From: Paraglaciecola sp. L1A13
Lineage (GTDB): Bacteria; Pseudomonadota; Gammaproteobacteria; Enterobacterales; Alteromonadaceae
DNA: 64,000 bases
NCBI RefSeq assembly: GCF_009796745.1
Contig: NZ_CP047024.1
Span: 248,001 to 312,000 of the forward strand
Direction of reading: 5' to 3'
The position numbers were made by a program, and so were the translations under genes. The notes under the pieces were generated by a model. It was given only the letters and a program-made list of their open reading frames with translations. It was not told the origin of the DNA and ran no database searches. Shown here in pieces: positions 1 to 8,588 of this stretch. The first letter of the stretch is position 1; each line of letters opens with the position of its first letter.

Positions 1-2
1 AG

Positions 3-1583
3 GTTCTTGGATGTTTGGAAAAGTTGTATAATCAACGATCAGTAACGGTAATCGTTGGAGACAGGCTTTCAGAAAATTTAGAAAGTTCAGAATTTAAACA
101 GTATACAATGGCGCCCTTATCAAAAAGCATAATTGCATCGTCATTAAATAGTTCTTCTGCCGATGAGAAACTGGACACTAATTGGGAGAAATTGCTTAGT
201 AGTCCATTCTTCTTATCAATTTACATTAATCTTTCGTTGGAAAAAAAGACACATGCTCAGTATAGACATGAATTAATGAGAGAGTACTTTTTGAACCATG
301 TGTTTACGGAAAACAAGTCTGATGAGACGAAAAATAAGTCAATACTCGCAGCCGCAAAAGTAGCATATAATATGTATAAGGAACATAAAAGTCCAATTGC
401 GCTAGAAGACAAATGGAATGAGGCGGGATTGGATAATGAATTGATGGATTTATTAAAAGAATCTGGAACTCTTATTAAGGATGATAAAGATTATTTAGGA
501 TTTCAGCACCAACTGTTTCACGATTGGCTCGCAGCTCTTCACGTCGCAGAAAATAATAAACTATGGGAGAAGAAGCACTTTGATTATATTTCAATCAAAA
601 AACTCTCCATTGAGTCTATCATTTTCGCTTCTGAAATTACTCAAAAAAGTGGAAAAATAACAGATTTCCTAGTTGCACTTTATGATTGGGACTATCGATA
701 TGTCTTGAGGATTTTAGCTGACTTTGATTCTAAGTTTGATGCTATTCCGAACCATATAGAACTTGAATTTAGAGATGCTATCTTTGCGTTGAATGCTTTA
801 AGGGCTTCAGATATCTTTGAGCATACAAGACAGGGTATAAAAGAGTATTTGGATTGTTACCAGTTGATGGGAAACTCATTGGAAATAAACTTTGATAGCT
901 CTCCAGACGAAATTATTTGTGCTTATAAAAAGCGATATGCATGTAAACCTCTAACTAATGGGCGAATGGGTAAGTTTCGTAGTGTATTTTTAAGCGATAA
1001 AATAGAAACTTTAAAGGAAAACGAGCAAATTACCTTGATGAATGCACTTTTAGAAGACCCTGTAATTGGTTGGACTGCATCGAATATATTGAGGTTACAA
1101 ACACTAACTAGCGAAAATGTGCTTTATATAATCGCTATATTCAACTCAATGCATGTGTATGACATTAAAAACAAGCAGTCTATCATTGGTATAAGGTGGC
1201 GAATTGTCCATCTTTTGGGTTCTGCTTCTAGGCATAACCTAGCTAGAGATAAATTGTTAGAAGTATTATTTGATAAAGAAGAGTATGAATGGGTAAGGTT
1301 TGGTGCAGCTCGAAGTTTGATGGAACAAGCATCTTCAACTAAGAGTACTGAAATATGCTCCGAAATAATTAATCAAATTACTCGAAATTTTTCAAGTATA
1401 GATTCGCGACTTATTAGAGCTGAGATATTAAATACAACCAAGTTAGCTTCCGGAGTAATTAGTAGCTCTAAATGGAAGGATCTGGTTTTTGAATTGGTCA
1501 AAAACGGTTATGAATGCTTAGAGAGTGATAGCTCTTCTGAGAAAAAAAACTGGGGAAAGAGATTAAATGAGCTTAATTCATAG
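3..1583 (+). CDS. NACHT/STAND-like NTPase, C-terminal part (5' truncated by window edge)
   Basis: The reading frame is open to the window edge, so the gene starts upstream; the first possible internal start is a TTG at 15. The visible 520 residues contain no P-loop, which would lie upstream. Around residues 60-75 (PFFLSIYINLSL) and 162-175 (FQHQLFHDWLAA) the sequence looks like the helical region that follows the ATPase core in NACHT/STAND proteins, where an F-x-H-x-x-F-x-x-x-x-A-A motif is typical. Residues near 425-435 (VRFGAARSLME) look like a HEAT-type helix, so the C-terminus is probably an alpha-solenoid sensor. The stop overlaps the next gene by 17 bases, which implies co-translation. 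The family call is inference from motif appearance; a HEAT-repeat protein with another N-terminus is possible. Confidence 0.5.
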   Translation, partial: VLGCLEKLYNQRSVTVIVGDRLSENLESSEFKQYTMAPLSKSIIASSLNSSSADEKLDTNWEKLLSSPFFLSIYINLSLEKKTHAQYRHELMREYFLNHVFTENKSDETKNKSILAAAKVAYNMYKEHKSPIALEDKWNEAGLDNELMDLLKESGTLIKDDKDYLGFQHQLFHDWLAALHVAENNKLWEKKHFDYISIKKLSIESIIFASEITQKSGKITDFLVALYDWDYRYVLRILADFDSKFDAIPNHIELEFRDAIFALNALRASDIFEHTRQGIKEYLDCYQLMGNSLEINFDSSPDEIICAYKKRYACKPLTNGRMGKFRSVFLSDKIETLKENEQITLMNALLEDPVIGWTASNILRLQTLTSENVLYIIAIFNSMHVYDIKNKQSIIGIRWRIVHLLGSASRHNLARDKLLEVLFDKEEYEWVRFGAARSLMEQASSTKSTEICSEIINQITRNFSSIDSRLIRAEILNTTKLASGVISSSKWKDLVFELVKNGYECLESDSSSEKKNWGKRLNELNS

Positions 1584-2034
1584 CAAATTAACGTCTTGGG
1601 ACCAAAGATATTTTGAATTGGCTCAAGTGGTTGGGAGTTGGAGTAAAGATCGAAGTACAAAGATTGGTTGTGTGATTGTGGGTCCTCACAACGAAATCCG
1701 CTCGACTGGTTTCAACGGTTTTCCAAGAGATGCCGACGATGATTTGGACGAAAGACACTCAAGACCAGCGAAATATAAATGGACGGAACATGCAGAAAGG
1801 AACGCTATTTACAATGCGGCTCGTGCTGGGATCTCTCTAGATGGTTGTCGTATGTACTTACCTTGGTTTCCTTGTATGGACTGTGCAAGAGCGATCGTAC
1901 AATCAGGCATTTCCGAACTGATAGCATTTTCACCAAATTTAGAAGATCAAAAGTGGGGAGAAGATTTTCGCTTCGCATTAGATTTATTCGAAGAATGTAG
2001 TGTTAATGTGCGATTTGTAGAAATCGAAGTATAG
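1567..2034 (+). CDS. dCMP/cytidine-deaminase-family protein
   Basis: This 155-residue protein carries the full zinc-deaminase signature: H75-A-E77 (zinc ligand and catalytic glutamate) and P102-C-M-D-C106 (two zinc cysteines). The N-terminal layout (S-x-D-R-S-T-K-I-G-C-V-I-V then G-F-N-G-F-P-R) matches deoxycytidylate deaminases of the ComEB/Dcd type, which convert dCMP to dUMP. The ATG at 1567 lies inside the last codons of the upstream NTPase-like gene and is preceded by a purine-rich GGGGAAAGAG, so coupled translation is likely. Known antiphage deaminases (dCTP deaminase, AvcD) deplete deoxycytidine nucleotides; a similar role here is inference from the partner gene. A housekeeping dCMP deaminase is the alternative. 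Confidence 0.85.
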   Translation: MSLIHSKLTSWDQRYFELAQVVGSWSKDRSTKIGCVIVGPHNEIRSTGFNGFPRDADDDLDERHSRPAKYKWTEHAERNAIYNAARAGISLDGCRMYLPWFPCMDCARAIVQSGISELIAFSPNLEDQKWGEDFRFALDLFEECSVNVRFVEIEV

Positions 2035-2400
2035 ACTCAATTAAATGGACAGCCATCTAAGTGACTAAAGTCGGCACAGCCGATGCTCTTCTCTTTTGCT
2101 CTACCTTTGCATATACGTTCGCCAATTGTCTGGTGAATGATCTTCCCCTAACTCTGTAGACACTTTTTACTTAGAAACCGAAGTAAGAACTTGTTAAGCC
2201 ACCCATCTCAATAGCCCCACAAAATACCTCCAAAATGGTTGTTTTTAATAAACTTGGCGCGATGGTAATTCTTATAATCAACCCTGTACCTGTTACATTC
2301 CATCAAGATGAACAACACTTAATAAACTATATATCAATGACTTATATTGGGCACTAAGCTTGCTACTGTGATACCCATTAATTTATAAAAGGAAAGTGAT
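2035..2400. other. Intergenic, no gene seen
   Basis: This stretch of 366 bases lies between the deaminase and the MAPEG gene. No ORF with a convincing start or family was found. The last 15 bases hold a good ribosome binding site (AAAGGAAAG) for the MAPEG gene; a promoter for that gene probably lies between 2330 and 2385, but no clear -35/-10 pair can be defended. Confidence 0.5.
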
Positions 2401-2817
2401 ATGTTTGATCTCGCCTATTCGGCTTACACGGCGTTCTATTTATATTTGGTGATGTTACTCGTGCAGTGGATGGTCGCGACGTTTAGTAAGGCTAAGCAAC
2501 CAAATGCGATCCCTGGGAAAATAGATGAAAACTTATCCCACGACAGTTTTGTATTCAGATCTCATCGTACTTTCCAAAATACCCTAGAGAACAGTGCGCT
2601 GTTTGTTGGGACGGTTCTTTTTGCATTTGTGCTTAATTATCAGAGCCCTGTATTTGCTATTTGTGTGTGGACCTACGTTATTGCGAGGGTTGTGCATATG
2701 GTGCTGTACTACGCAATTTCCACGGAGAAAAACCCTAGCCCACGTACCTATTTCTTTTTAATTGGGCTATTGGCGAATGTGGTTATGTTAGTAGTAGTCG
2801 GGCTAAGGTTAATTTAG
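2401..2817 (+). CDS. MAPEG family membrane protein
   Basis: A 138-residue integral membrane protein with about four hydrophobic helices. The stretch SHRTFQNTLENSALF (residues about 54-68) matches the R-x-x-x-N-x-x-E-N signature of the MAPEG superfamily (membrane-associated proteins in eicosanoid and glutathione metabolism), whose members bind glutathione and act as glutathione transferases or peroxidases in the inner membrane. Length (about 130-150) fits the bacterial family. The start at 2401 has AAAGGAAAG seven bases upstream. It appears monocistronic: the hairpin at 2836-2875, within the first copy of the 62-bp array, lies 20 bases past the stop. Substrate cannot be told from sequence. Confidence 0.85.
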   Translation: MFDLAYSAYTAFYLYLVMLLVQWMVATFSKAKQPNAIPGKIDENLSHDSFVFRSHRTFQNTLENSALFVGTVLFAFVLNYQSPVFAICVWTYVIARVVHMVLYYAISTEKNPSPRTYFFLIGLLANVVMLVVVGLRLI

Positions 2818-2835
2818 TAACAGAGTACGGTATCG

Positions 2836-2875
2836 TGAAGTGCCTTTTATCATGACACCCATGATAGGCACTTCA
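2836..2875 (+). terminator. Compound hairpin after the MAPEG gene (terminator candidate)
   Basis: The outer arms TGAAGTGCC (2836-2844) and GGCACTTCA (2867-2875) pair perfectly and enclose, after a TTT bulge, the REP-like stem TATCATG/CATGATA with loop ACACC. This gives about 16 bp of stem directly after the MAPEG stop. Only the first array copy has the left outer arm. No clear U-tract follows, so termination is inferred. Confidence 0.5.
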
Positions 2876-3400
2876 GACCTCGATCAACTTGCGTTCTTAG
2901 TCAGCCCTTTATCATGACACCCATGATAAGCACTTCAGACTTCGATCAACTTGCGTTCTCAGTCCGCCCTTTATCATGACACCCATGATAGGCACTTCCG
3001 ACTTCGATCAACTTGCGTTCTTAGTCCGCTCTTTATCATGACACCCATGATAGGTATTTCCGACTTCGATCAACTTGCGTTCTTAGTCAGCCCTTTATCA
3101 TGATACCCAAGATAGGCACTTCCGACTTCGATCAACTCGTGTTCTTAGTCCGCCCTTTATCATGACACCCATGATAAGCACTTCAGACTTCGATCAACTT
3201 GCGTTCTCAGTCCGCCCTTTATCATGACACCCATGATAGGCACTTCCGACTTCGATCAACTCGTGTTCTTAGTCCGCCCTTTATCATGACACCCATGATA
3301 AGCACTTCAGACTTCGTTTAACTTGCGTTCTTAGTCCGCCTTTTATCATGACACCCATGATAGGCACTTCAGACTTCGATTAACTTGCGTTTTTAGTGCG
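2843..3400. repeat. Tandem array: nine 62-bp units, each with a REP-like hairpin
   Basis: Units begin at 2843, 2905, 2967, 3029, 3091, 3153, 3215, 3277 and 3339, an exact 62-base period without indels. Each unit starts with a pyrimidine run and the palindrome with arms TTATCATG and CATGATAA (or CATGATAG) around loop ACACC, followed by a conserved tail of about 40 bases (CACTTCAGACTTCGATCAAC, then TTGCGTTCTTAGTCCG). Units 5 and 7 share the variant CAACTCGTG, and units 2 and 6 are nearly identical, so two-unit blocks have been copied. In unit 5 the palindrome is mutated in the loop and right arm (TGATACCCAAGATA). The period is not a multiple of three and no ORF runs through. Confidence 0.95.
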
Positions 3401-3589
3401 CATTAATTGAAACCTCATACCTATCACGCAATTCACATACCTAATCTATACGCAAACACCATTGATAACATCGCAATAAATTTGCCATAATCTTAGCCAT
3501 TTACTTTCTCTGACACGTAAAACCTTCACCAATAACTATTTAACACTTTGATTTGCAATACATTTTTTGTTGTTATAGTTTATTCGTAA

Positions 3590-4696
3590 ATGTCGATAAA
3601 AATGGAATTTTTCGTGCTCTCACGTCAATACCCTCTGCTTTTTTTACTTAGCCTGTTTTCGGTTGTATTTGTGTCTGGTTGTGCGGTTGATAAGCGCCCA
3701 GATGCGTATTCGAACGCGATTACGGTTAGTAGTGCGTTTCCTGCGCATGGTAGCGCAAAGGCTCAGTACGCTGCGCTGCAACAAGCCTTGCTACAACGTA
3801 ATTTGTTGATTGCTGATAACGGTGATGTGCTACCTGTGATGAGGGGCATGTGCGAGGCTGATATGCTGTATCGCGTGACCAGTAGCAACTTGCCACCCTA
3901 TATTGGCCAGCATCAAGATGTGTTTACGGGTTTTTACCTCGATGTGGCTTTGGTGAACGGTAGCTGGAAGGTGGTGAGCACTGACAATGATTTCACGCAG
4001 TTTAGCAGCGAGTTTGACCTTGCTTTGCTTGCCAGTGTATTAACGCCGCGCATGATGCCCAGTGATGAAATTTATATTCGCCCACAGCCCGGTGTTACCG
4101 AGAATTCGTTAGCTGATTTACTGGCCTCAGTGCAAAGCTTGCTGCCGGTGAAACACACGCGTTTGGTGGTTAACAGTGCATTGCTTGAACAAGTAGAAAA
4201 AGCGGGTTATAGCGCGGTACTTGAAAATGCAGCGGCAAGGTATTTATATTTAGGGGATACCTTGAGTACGTCTGCTGCTCAAGACCGAACTTTTTTTAAA
4301 CTCAATTATACCGCCAATGCTGAACTAAAGGCGTTTGCCGTTAGTACTTCGCCCGTTATAGCGTGTATGCAGGCACATAATTTTGTGCAGCCCCCAAGTA
4401 AAAAATTTATTAGCAACACGAAAGCAAATGACTTACCTAGCGTGGTGAATGTATTGCCCAGTAATGCAGATTTTAGCCAGTTAGCTAAGCAGCAAAGTTT
4501 GTTTACCTCAGGTCAATATTTGACGATTAATGGCGATGTACTGAAGTACTCGACCTATCAAAAATTACAGTCCGGCAGTCGTTGCAGCCGCCTTGCACCG
4601 AGTGACCCATTGTACAAATACTGTGAAGATCGTAAGCAAGACGTGAGTACCGACTATATACGCCGTAAAGCCACCATGAGAAAGCAGGGTAATTGA
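3590..4696 (+). CDS. Putative lipoprotein, first gene of an unknown four-gene operon
   Basis: A 368-residue exported protein. Residues 14-31 form a lipoprotein signal peptide ending in the lipobox V-S-G-C31. The mature part has no domain I recognise; it contains several cysteines (including in MRGMCEAD and SRCSRLAP) and is otherwise mixed hydrophilic sequence. No strong Shine-Dalgarno is visible; the ATG at 3590 and a second ATG at 3602 are both possible, and either leaves the signal peptide intact. A weak promoter candidate is TTGCAA (3553) with TATAGT (3575). The stop overlaps the next start (TGATG), so the two proteins are probably made together, perhaps as an envelope complex. Function unknown. 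Confidence 0.8.
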   Translation: MSIKMEFFVLSRQYPLLFLLSLFSVVFVSGCAVDKRPDAYSNAITVSSAFPAHGSAKAQYAALQQALLQRNLLIADNGDVLPVMRGMCEADMLYRVTSSNLPPYIGQHQDVFTGFYLDVALVNGSWKVVSTDNDFTQFSSEFDLALLASVLTPRMMPSDEIYIRPQPGVTENSLADLLASVQSLLPVKHTRLVVNSALLEQVEKAGYSAVLENAAARYLYLGDTLSTSAAQDRTFFKLNYTANAELKAFAVSTSPVIACMQAHNFVQPPSKKFISNTKANDLPSVVNVLPSNADFSQLAKQQSLFTSGQYLTINGDVLKYSTYQKLQSGSRCSRLAPSDPLYKYCEDRKQDVSTDYIRRKATMRKQGN

Positions 4697-7266
4697 TGTT
4701 AGCTAAGGGCGCTGGTCAGGTGAAGATACTGGTATTACTTGGGTTATTCGTGGTGTATGTGTGCCTTGAATTATCCCTTAACTTACTGCTAATCGATATG
4801 TACGCTAAGCCGCTAGAAGCGGTATTTGGTGAGTACCAACTCACCGCAGAGCGCTTGGAATTATTTGGCCGTACCTTGTCGGGCTTCGGTTTAGCCTTGG
4901 GTATTATTTCATTTATGCCAGGCCATATATTTAATATTTTGGGCGAAGCTAAAGACACAGTCGACACTCAGACAGAGCAGGGTATTAACAAACTTGGTAA
5001 ATGGGTGTTCAGGCCAATTGCATTTGTGTTGTTGTGGGCGTTGATTATTCCGTCACTGCGCATTGTGATTGATGGCGTGGTAGATAGCACCTCGAACGAG
5101 AAAAAACTCAGTGCGGTACGGGCAATCGTCTATAAAGAGGCCTATTTGGCTGAATCTGTGACCATTGAAGGCTTTCCTGAATTTGATGAGATAGTGAGTG
5201 ACCCGCAGCGTAAAGATTTAGTGGTGGCGCTTATTCCTTCATTGGCGTATTTCTCGGGTGGGTTTAATCATTTAATTGAATCAAACTTGCAAAATATGGC
5301 GGATGTATTTTTACAAAATCGCCAAGAAGAAACCTTTAGCAAAGATGCACTGCCGCGCATTCGTAAATTCGATGGTATTTATAAAGCGGAGTGGGCCAGT
5401 TATAAAAAGGCCAGGCAAGACTATACCGAGGCCAGCAGACGGGAAAACAACTTTGCTTTGCTTGAGCAAGAACGTAACGAGCTGTTGAACCAAGCTAACG
5501 AGCGGATTAATCAGCACTGGAAGGTATATTCAGACGAGTTGATAAAGGCGGATGATTTTCGTAAAGACTACGCCGAGAATGAAAATATCGTTAAGGTGTA
5601 CCGTGATATCCGCAATAAGTACCAAAGCTCGAAGTGCGACCGCGAGTGTCATGATTTTTATCGAGCTGAATTTGCTAAATATCTGAATAACCTAACTTTT
5701 GAAGACGGCGAACGCTTTGGTGTGTATTTACAGGCTGACGAAGTTAATTTAACCAAAATTCTTAAATCGAAATATCAACTTATGGGCATGTTTACCCGTG
5801 GCCGCCGAGCGTATTTACATCGGGCATATGGTATTTCAGAAGAAATGGAGTATGAACAATACGTGCAGTCGCCCGTTGCTACCAATGTGGCGATTGCCGT
5901 GTTTACAGAAAATGATGTGCATGTGGCCAAAGAGTGGACCATGAATGACATGCGCCCGTTGCGACAAGCCATCACCAATAAATACAAAGGCCGTGCTGAG
6001 GCGCTGTGGGTGAAATACCAAGACGGCTCGAGCTTTGGTGGTGTGCCAGAGAAAAACCTAGATAGGGTCGACTTTGCTCGTTTGTATGAAATAAAAGTAC
6101 TGGCGAAAATTGCGCTTGGCCCTTACTACATGGAAAGCTTTACCCCAAGCATTGCAGAAAGTCGCTACAAGAAGATGTGGCTGGCTAGCCAAGACAATAT
6201 TTCGTTTATTAAAATGGTCACATCGACTGCCGCCACCGCTGCGTTTTCACCTGGCGGTAGCATGTTTCAGCTGGGCAAAGACGCCGTTAAATTAGCGGTT
6301 ATCCCCCCGGTGAGTATTGCGGCAAGTTTGCTGGCGATTTTCTTGTTATTTATCAAGCTGGGCATGTACTTGTGGGCACGCAGCAAAGTGTATTTGTTGG
6401 TGGCCATGGGGCTGGGCGTGTTCGCCTTTGGCATACCTGTGGGCAAGTCGGTAATGGGCGAGAACTCTTATCACGGCATGATGGTCGCCTTTGCCGAGGA
6501 ATTCAGTGATGTAGACACCTTCGATAAAACGTTCACCGTGGGGTTTGGTTACGTACTGGATTTAGAGAACGGTATTTTCAAAACCTATCGTGACTTTGCT
6601 GTGGTTGATGCGGTGGCAAGTGTAGTACACAAAAAACTGCCGCGAGACGAAAATGGATTACCCGTTGCGCATAGCGAAACAGCGCGCTTCTCGCTACGTA
6701 GCTATGACGACCTCGCGTATTCGATGCTTGATTTTGCGCCTGAAATGCTCGGCATCGGCGAGGTGACAGCGCCTTTTGACACCAACATTACTCTGCTCAA
6801 GCAAGACATGAACGTAGGCGCGTATTTAGGCGTACGTTTAGCCGATAATAAAGTGGCAGAAGTGAGCATGCCTAACTTTATGCAAGGCACCGACATCGGC
6901 CTTATTGCTGAGCAGCGTTTATTTTATCAGCCCGACTGGCAATCGTTAGCGCTGGAATATGTATCGAACGTGGACGACCCCTCGTATTGGCTGCAATTGG
7001 CCCAAGGGGATATTGCCAAAGAAACCCTTATGCAGCGCCTTGAGCATAATATGGCTAGCTACTTAAATGACATGCCAGCCACGTTAGCGTTACTCAATAA
7101 TCTAAACGAGAAAGGCCAGAATAACCTGATTTTACTCGAACTTGAGCGCAGCAAACGATACCGCTGCTTTGTGCTGGGCACAGTGACGGCGAAAATGATC
7201 AGTGAGTCGATTGAAACCAATACGATTGCATATGAAGAACTCCCAGATTGTAAGGCAAGGCTATGA
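4696..7266 (+). CDS. Large unknown inner-membrane protein with periplasmic/coiled-coil region
   Basis: 856 residues from the ATG at 4696, which overlaps the previous stop by one base; a TTG one codon earlier is less likely. Hydrophobic helices are predicted by eye near residues 11-35, 62-82 and 105-128, then at about 534-560 and 566-588. Between them lies a long charged region (about 130-530); part of it (about 225-300) is rich in K/E/R/Q and looks like coiled coil, followed by a C-x-x-x-C motif (KCDREC). A C-terminal soluble domain of about 260 residues follows the last helix. I recognise no family. The position between a lipoprotein and two small membrane proteins suggests a trans-envelope complex. 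Confidence 0.85.
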   Translation: MLAKGAGQVKILVLLGLFVVYVCLELSLNLLLIDMYAKPLEAVFGEYQLTAERLELFGRTLSGFGLALGIISFMPGHIFNILGEAKDTVDTQTEQGINKLGKWVFRPIAFVLLWALIIPSLRIVIDGVVDSTSNEKKLSAVRAIVYKEAYLAESVTIEGFPEFDEIVSDPQRKDLVVALIPSLAYFSGGFNHLIESNLQNMADVFLQNRQEETFSKDALPRIRKFDGIYKAEWASYKKARQDYTEASRRENNFALLEQERNELLNQANERINQHWKVYSDELIKADDFRKDYAENENIVKVYRDIRNKYQSSKCDRECHDFYRAEFAKYLNNLTFEDGERFGVYLQADEVNLTKILKSKYQLMGMFTRGRRAYLHRAYGISEEMEYEQYVQSPVATNVAIAVFTENDVHVAKEWTMNDMRPLRQAITNKYKGRAEALWVKYQDGSSFGGVPEKNLDRVDFARLYEIKVLAKIALGPYYMESFTPSIAESRYKKMWLASQDNISFIKMVTSTAATAAFSPGGSMFQLGKDAVKLAVIPPVSIAASLLAIFLLFIKLGMYLWARSKVYLLVAMGLGVFAFGIPVGKSVMGENSYHGMMVAFAEEFSDVDTFDKTFTVGFGYVLDLENGIFKTYRDFAVVDAVASVVHKKLPRDENGLPVAHSETARFSLRSYDDLAYSMLDFAPEMLGIGEVTAPFDTNITLLKQDMNVGAYLGVRLADNKVAEVSMPNFMQGTDIGLIAEQRLFYQPDWQSLALEYVSNVDDPSYWLQLAQGDIAKETLMQRLEHNMASYLNDMPATLALLNNLNEKGQNNLILLELERSKRYRCFVLGTVTAKMISESIETNTIAYEELPDCKARL

Positions 7267-7454
7267 TGAACAAGGTAATTGATTTCGCAAAAGAATGGAT
7301 AGCAGACAACCTAATACTGGTGCTTTTAATGGTCGCCATGTTTGTTGGTATGCAGTATTTATTTTATCAACAAAGTCAGGCCTTAGGCGAAGCGGCCCAG
7401 CAAGTTGAAGTACTCAAACTAAAAATATCATTGACGATGGAACAGCAAAAATGA
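7263..7454 (+). CDS. Small single-pass membrane protein
   Basis: A 63-residue protein with one hydrophobic segment at about 16-33 (NLILVLLMVAMFVGM) and a short C-terminal amphipathic tail rich in Q/E/K that could form a coiled coil. The start ATG overlaps the upstream stop in ATGA, and its own stop overlaps the next gene in ATGA, so translation is coupled on both sides. No family recognised. The tight coupling is the main evidence that it is a real gene and belongs to the same complex as its neighbours. Confidence 0.75.
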   Translation: MMNKVIDFAKEWIADNLILVLLMVAMFVGMQYLFYQQSQALGEAAQQVEVLKLKISLTMEQQK

Positions 7455-7753
7455 CCGAACAAACAAAAGCCCCTTTTATCTCATTCAAATTCGATGTAAT
7501 GACTTTTTTAGCCCTGTGCGGTGCAATGTACCTAGCGTACACCGCCCACACCGCCAATATGGAAAACACCGCTAAGCTCAACGCGCTACTCACCAAGTAC
7601 GAACACACACTTGACGCCGCCATCGCCGGTGACGAAGTCACCCTAAAACGCTACCGCAACAACATTAAAAAGACCCTAGATTCCCTATCACCCAAAGAAC
7701 GCGAACTCATGTTGGCACTATTAAAAGTAGAACGCGAAGGTAAAGCGGACTAA
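7451..7753 (+). CDS. Small membrane-anchored protein, last gene of the unknown operon
   Basis: A 100-residue protein with one transmembrane segment at about 14-32 and a charged helical C-terminal part (about 45-100) rich in K, E and L. Start overlaps the previous stop by four bases (ATGA). No family recognised. The last codons (KVEREGKAD then stop) recur in altered form about 145 bases downstream (7866-7895, KAEREGKDD then stop), a sign that the gene's 3' end was once duplicated together with REP-like sequence. Function unknown; likely a partner of the 856-residue membrane protein. Confidence 0.75.
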   Translation: MTEQTKAPFISFKFDVMTFLALCGAMYLAYTAHTANMENTAKLNALLTKYEHTLDAAIAGDEVTLKRYRNNIKKTLDSLSPKERELMLALLKVEREGKAD

Positions 7754-7832
7754 GTACTGGTGATTGATAGGCCTACGCTCACGTTCCAGCTTCGTAAGAT
7801 GATCTAGAACATCGTTATCATCACCCGCATCT

Positions 7833-8306
7833 TTATCATGACACCCATGATAACTAACCCTATCAAAAGCAGAGCGCGAAGGTAAAGATGATTAGGTGTT
7901 AATGATTAGAGTTGGACGCTGTTTACCGTATTCGCGATAGTGCATTGAGCAAAGGCTCTTATCATGACACCCATGATAATTAGGCCTATCAACTAGTCGA
8001 AGTTAGGCATTGAGGTTACGGGGATCTGATTGTGGACTACGGATATTTTTATTATGACACCCATGTTAACTGGCCTTATCAAAAGCACATCCTTATCATG
8101 ACACCCATGATAATTCTCGCCTAGAGTTGGCCTGTATTTGACTCTCTGGCGATAGCGTTTTGTCAGAATTTTTATCATGACACCCATGTTAATTAGTCAG
8201 AGTCAGGTATTGCTATTGAGGGGCATCGTTATCATGACACCCATGTTAATGTCGCCCATGTAAATGCCAATGGAAGACAAGCTAATTATCATGACACCCA
8301 TAATAA
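7833..8306. repeat. Cluster of seven dispersed REP-like hairpins
   Basis: Copies of the 21-base palindrome (arms TTATCATG/CATGATAA, loop ACACC) lie at 7833-7853, 7959-7979, 8049-8069, 8093-8113, 8172-8192, 8229-8249 and 8286-8306. Four carry changes in an arm (CATGTTAA at 8062, 8185 and 8242; CATAATAA at 8299). All have the same orientation as the 62-bp array. Spacing is irregular (126, 90, 44, 79, 57, 57). Flanks after several copies are alike (a CCCTATCAAAAGC-type string near 7859 and 8076), so this looks like an older, decayed tandem array. The whole 7754-8585 interval holds no convincing gene. Confidence 0.9.
7863..7895 (+). pseudogene. Echo of the 3' end of the preceding gene
   Basis: Codons 7866-7895 read KAEREGKDD-stop, matching the last ten codons of the gene ending at 7753 (KVEREGKAD-stop), and the downstream bases (GTGTTAATGATTAGAG versus GTACTGGTGATTGATAG) are also similar. 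It is a short remnant of a segmental duplication within the hairpin cluster and has no start of its own. Confidence 0.6.
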
Positions 8307-8570
8307 ATAAGCTCATAAAAGTGGGTGAGACTACGAGTTGTTATTGGGGGAATTTAACAAGTGGGCTTATATAACTTGTCCGTGCTTAAACTTATAAAAT
8401 GCACATTCAAGTACTTAGCTAATTACGGATACATGACTGCTTGTGTTATTGATAGGGCTAGATTTGAATGGCCTATAAGGATTGATTTTTGACGCTGTGC
8501 TAGGATGGGTTATCGTGTATCAAGCTAAGCCGACACCTAAAACGAATAAAAAGCGTGGTTAAGCAACACA

Positions 8571-8588
8571 TAAAGGCGAAACATATTG
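8571..8588 (+). promoter_or_regulatory. Ribosome binding site deciding a TTG start
   Basis: TAAAGGCGAA at 8571-8580 lies about eight bases before the TTG at 8586 that opens the BCCT transporter frame. No ATG lies near enough upstream, and the first residues after the TTG precede the first transmembrane helix, so the TTG is taken as the start. Confidence 0.6.

Noticed and set aside
2843..3400. CRISPR-like array
   Set aside because: The whole 62-bp unit is repeated, including the part between palindromes, so there are no distinct spacers; no cas genes are near.
7993..8187. 64-residue reverse-strand frame
   Set aside because: It is built from the hairpin repeats (recurring MGVMIKI-like strings) and has no start signal; an artefact of the repeats.
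7833..8306. CRISPR with short palindromic repeats
   Set aside because: Spacing is irregular (44-126 bases), flanks are related to each other, and the repeat is a 21-base hairpin shared with a transposase locus.
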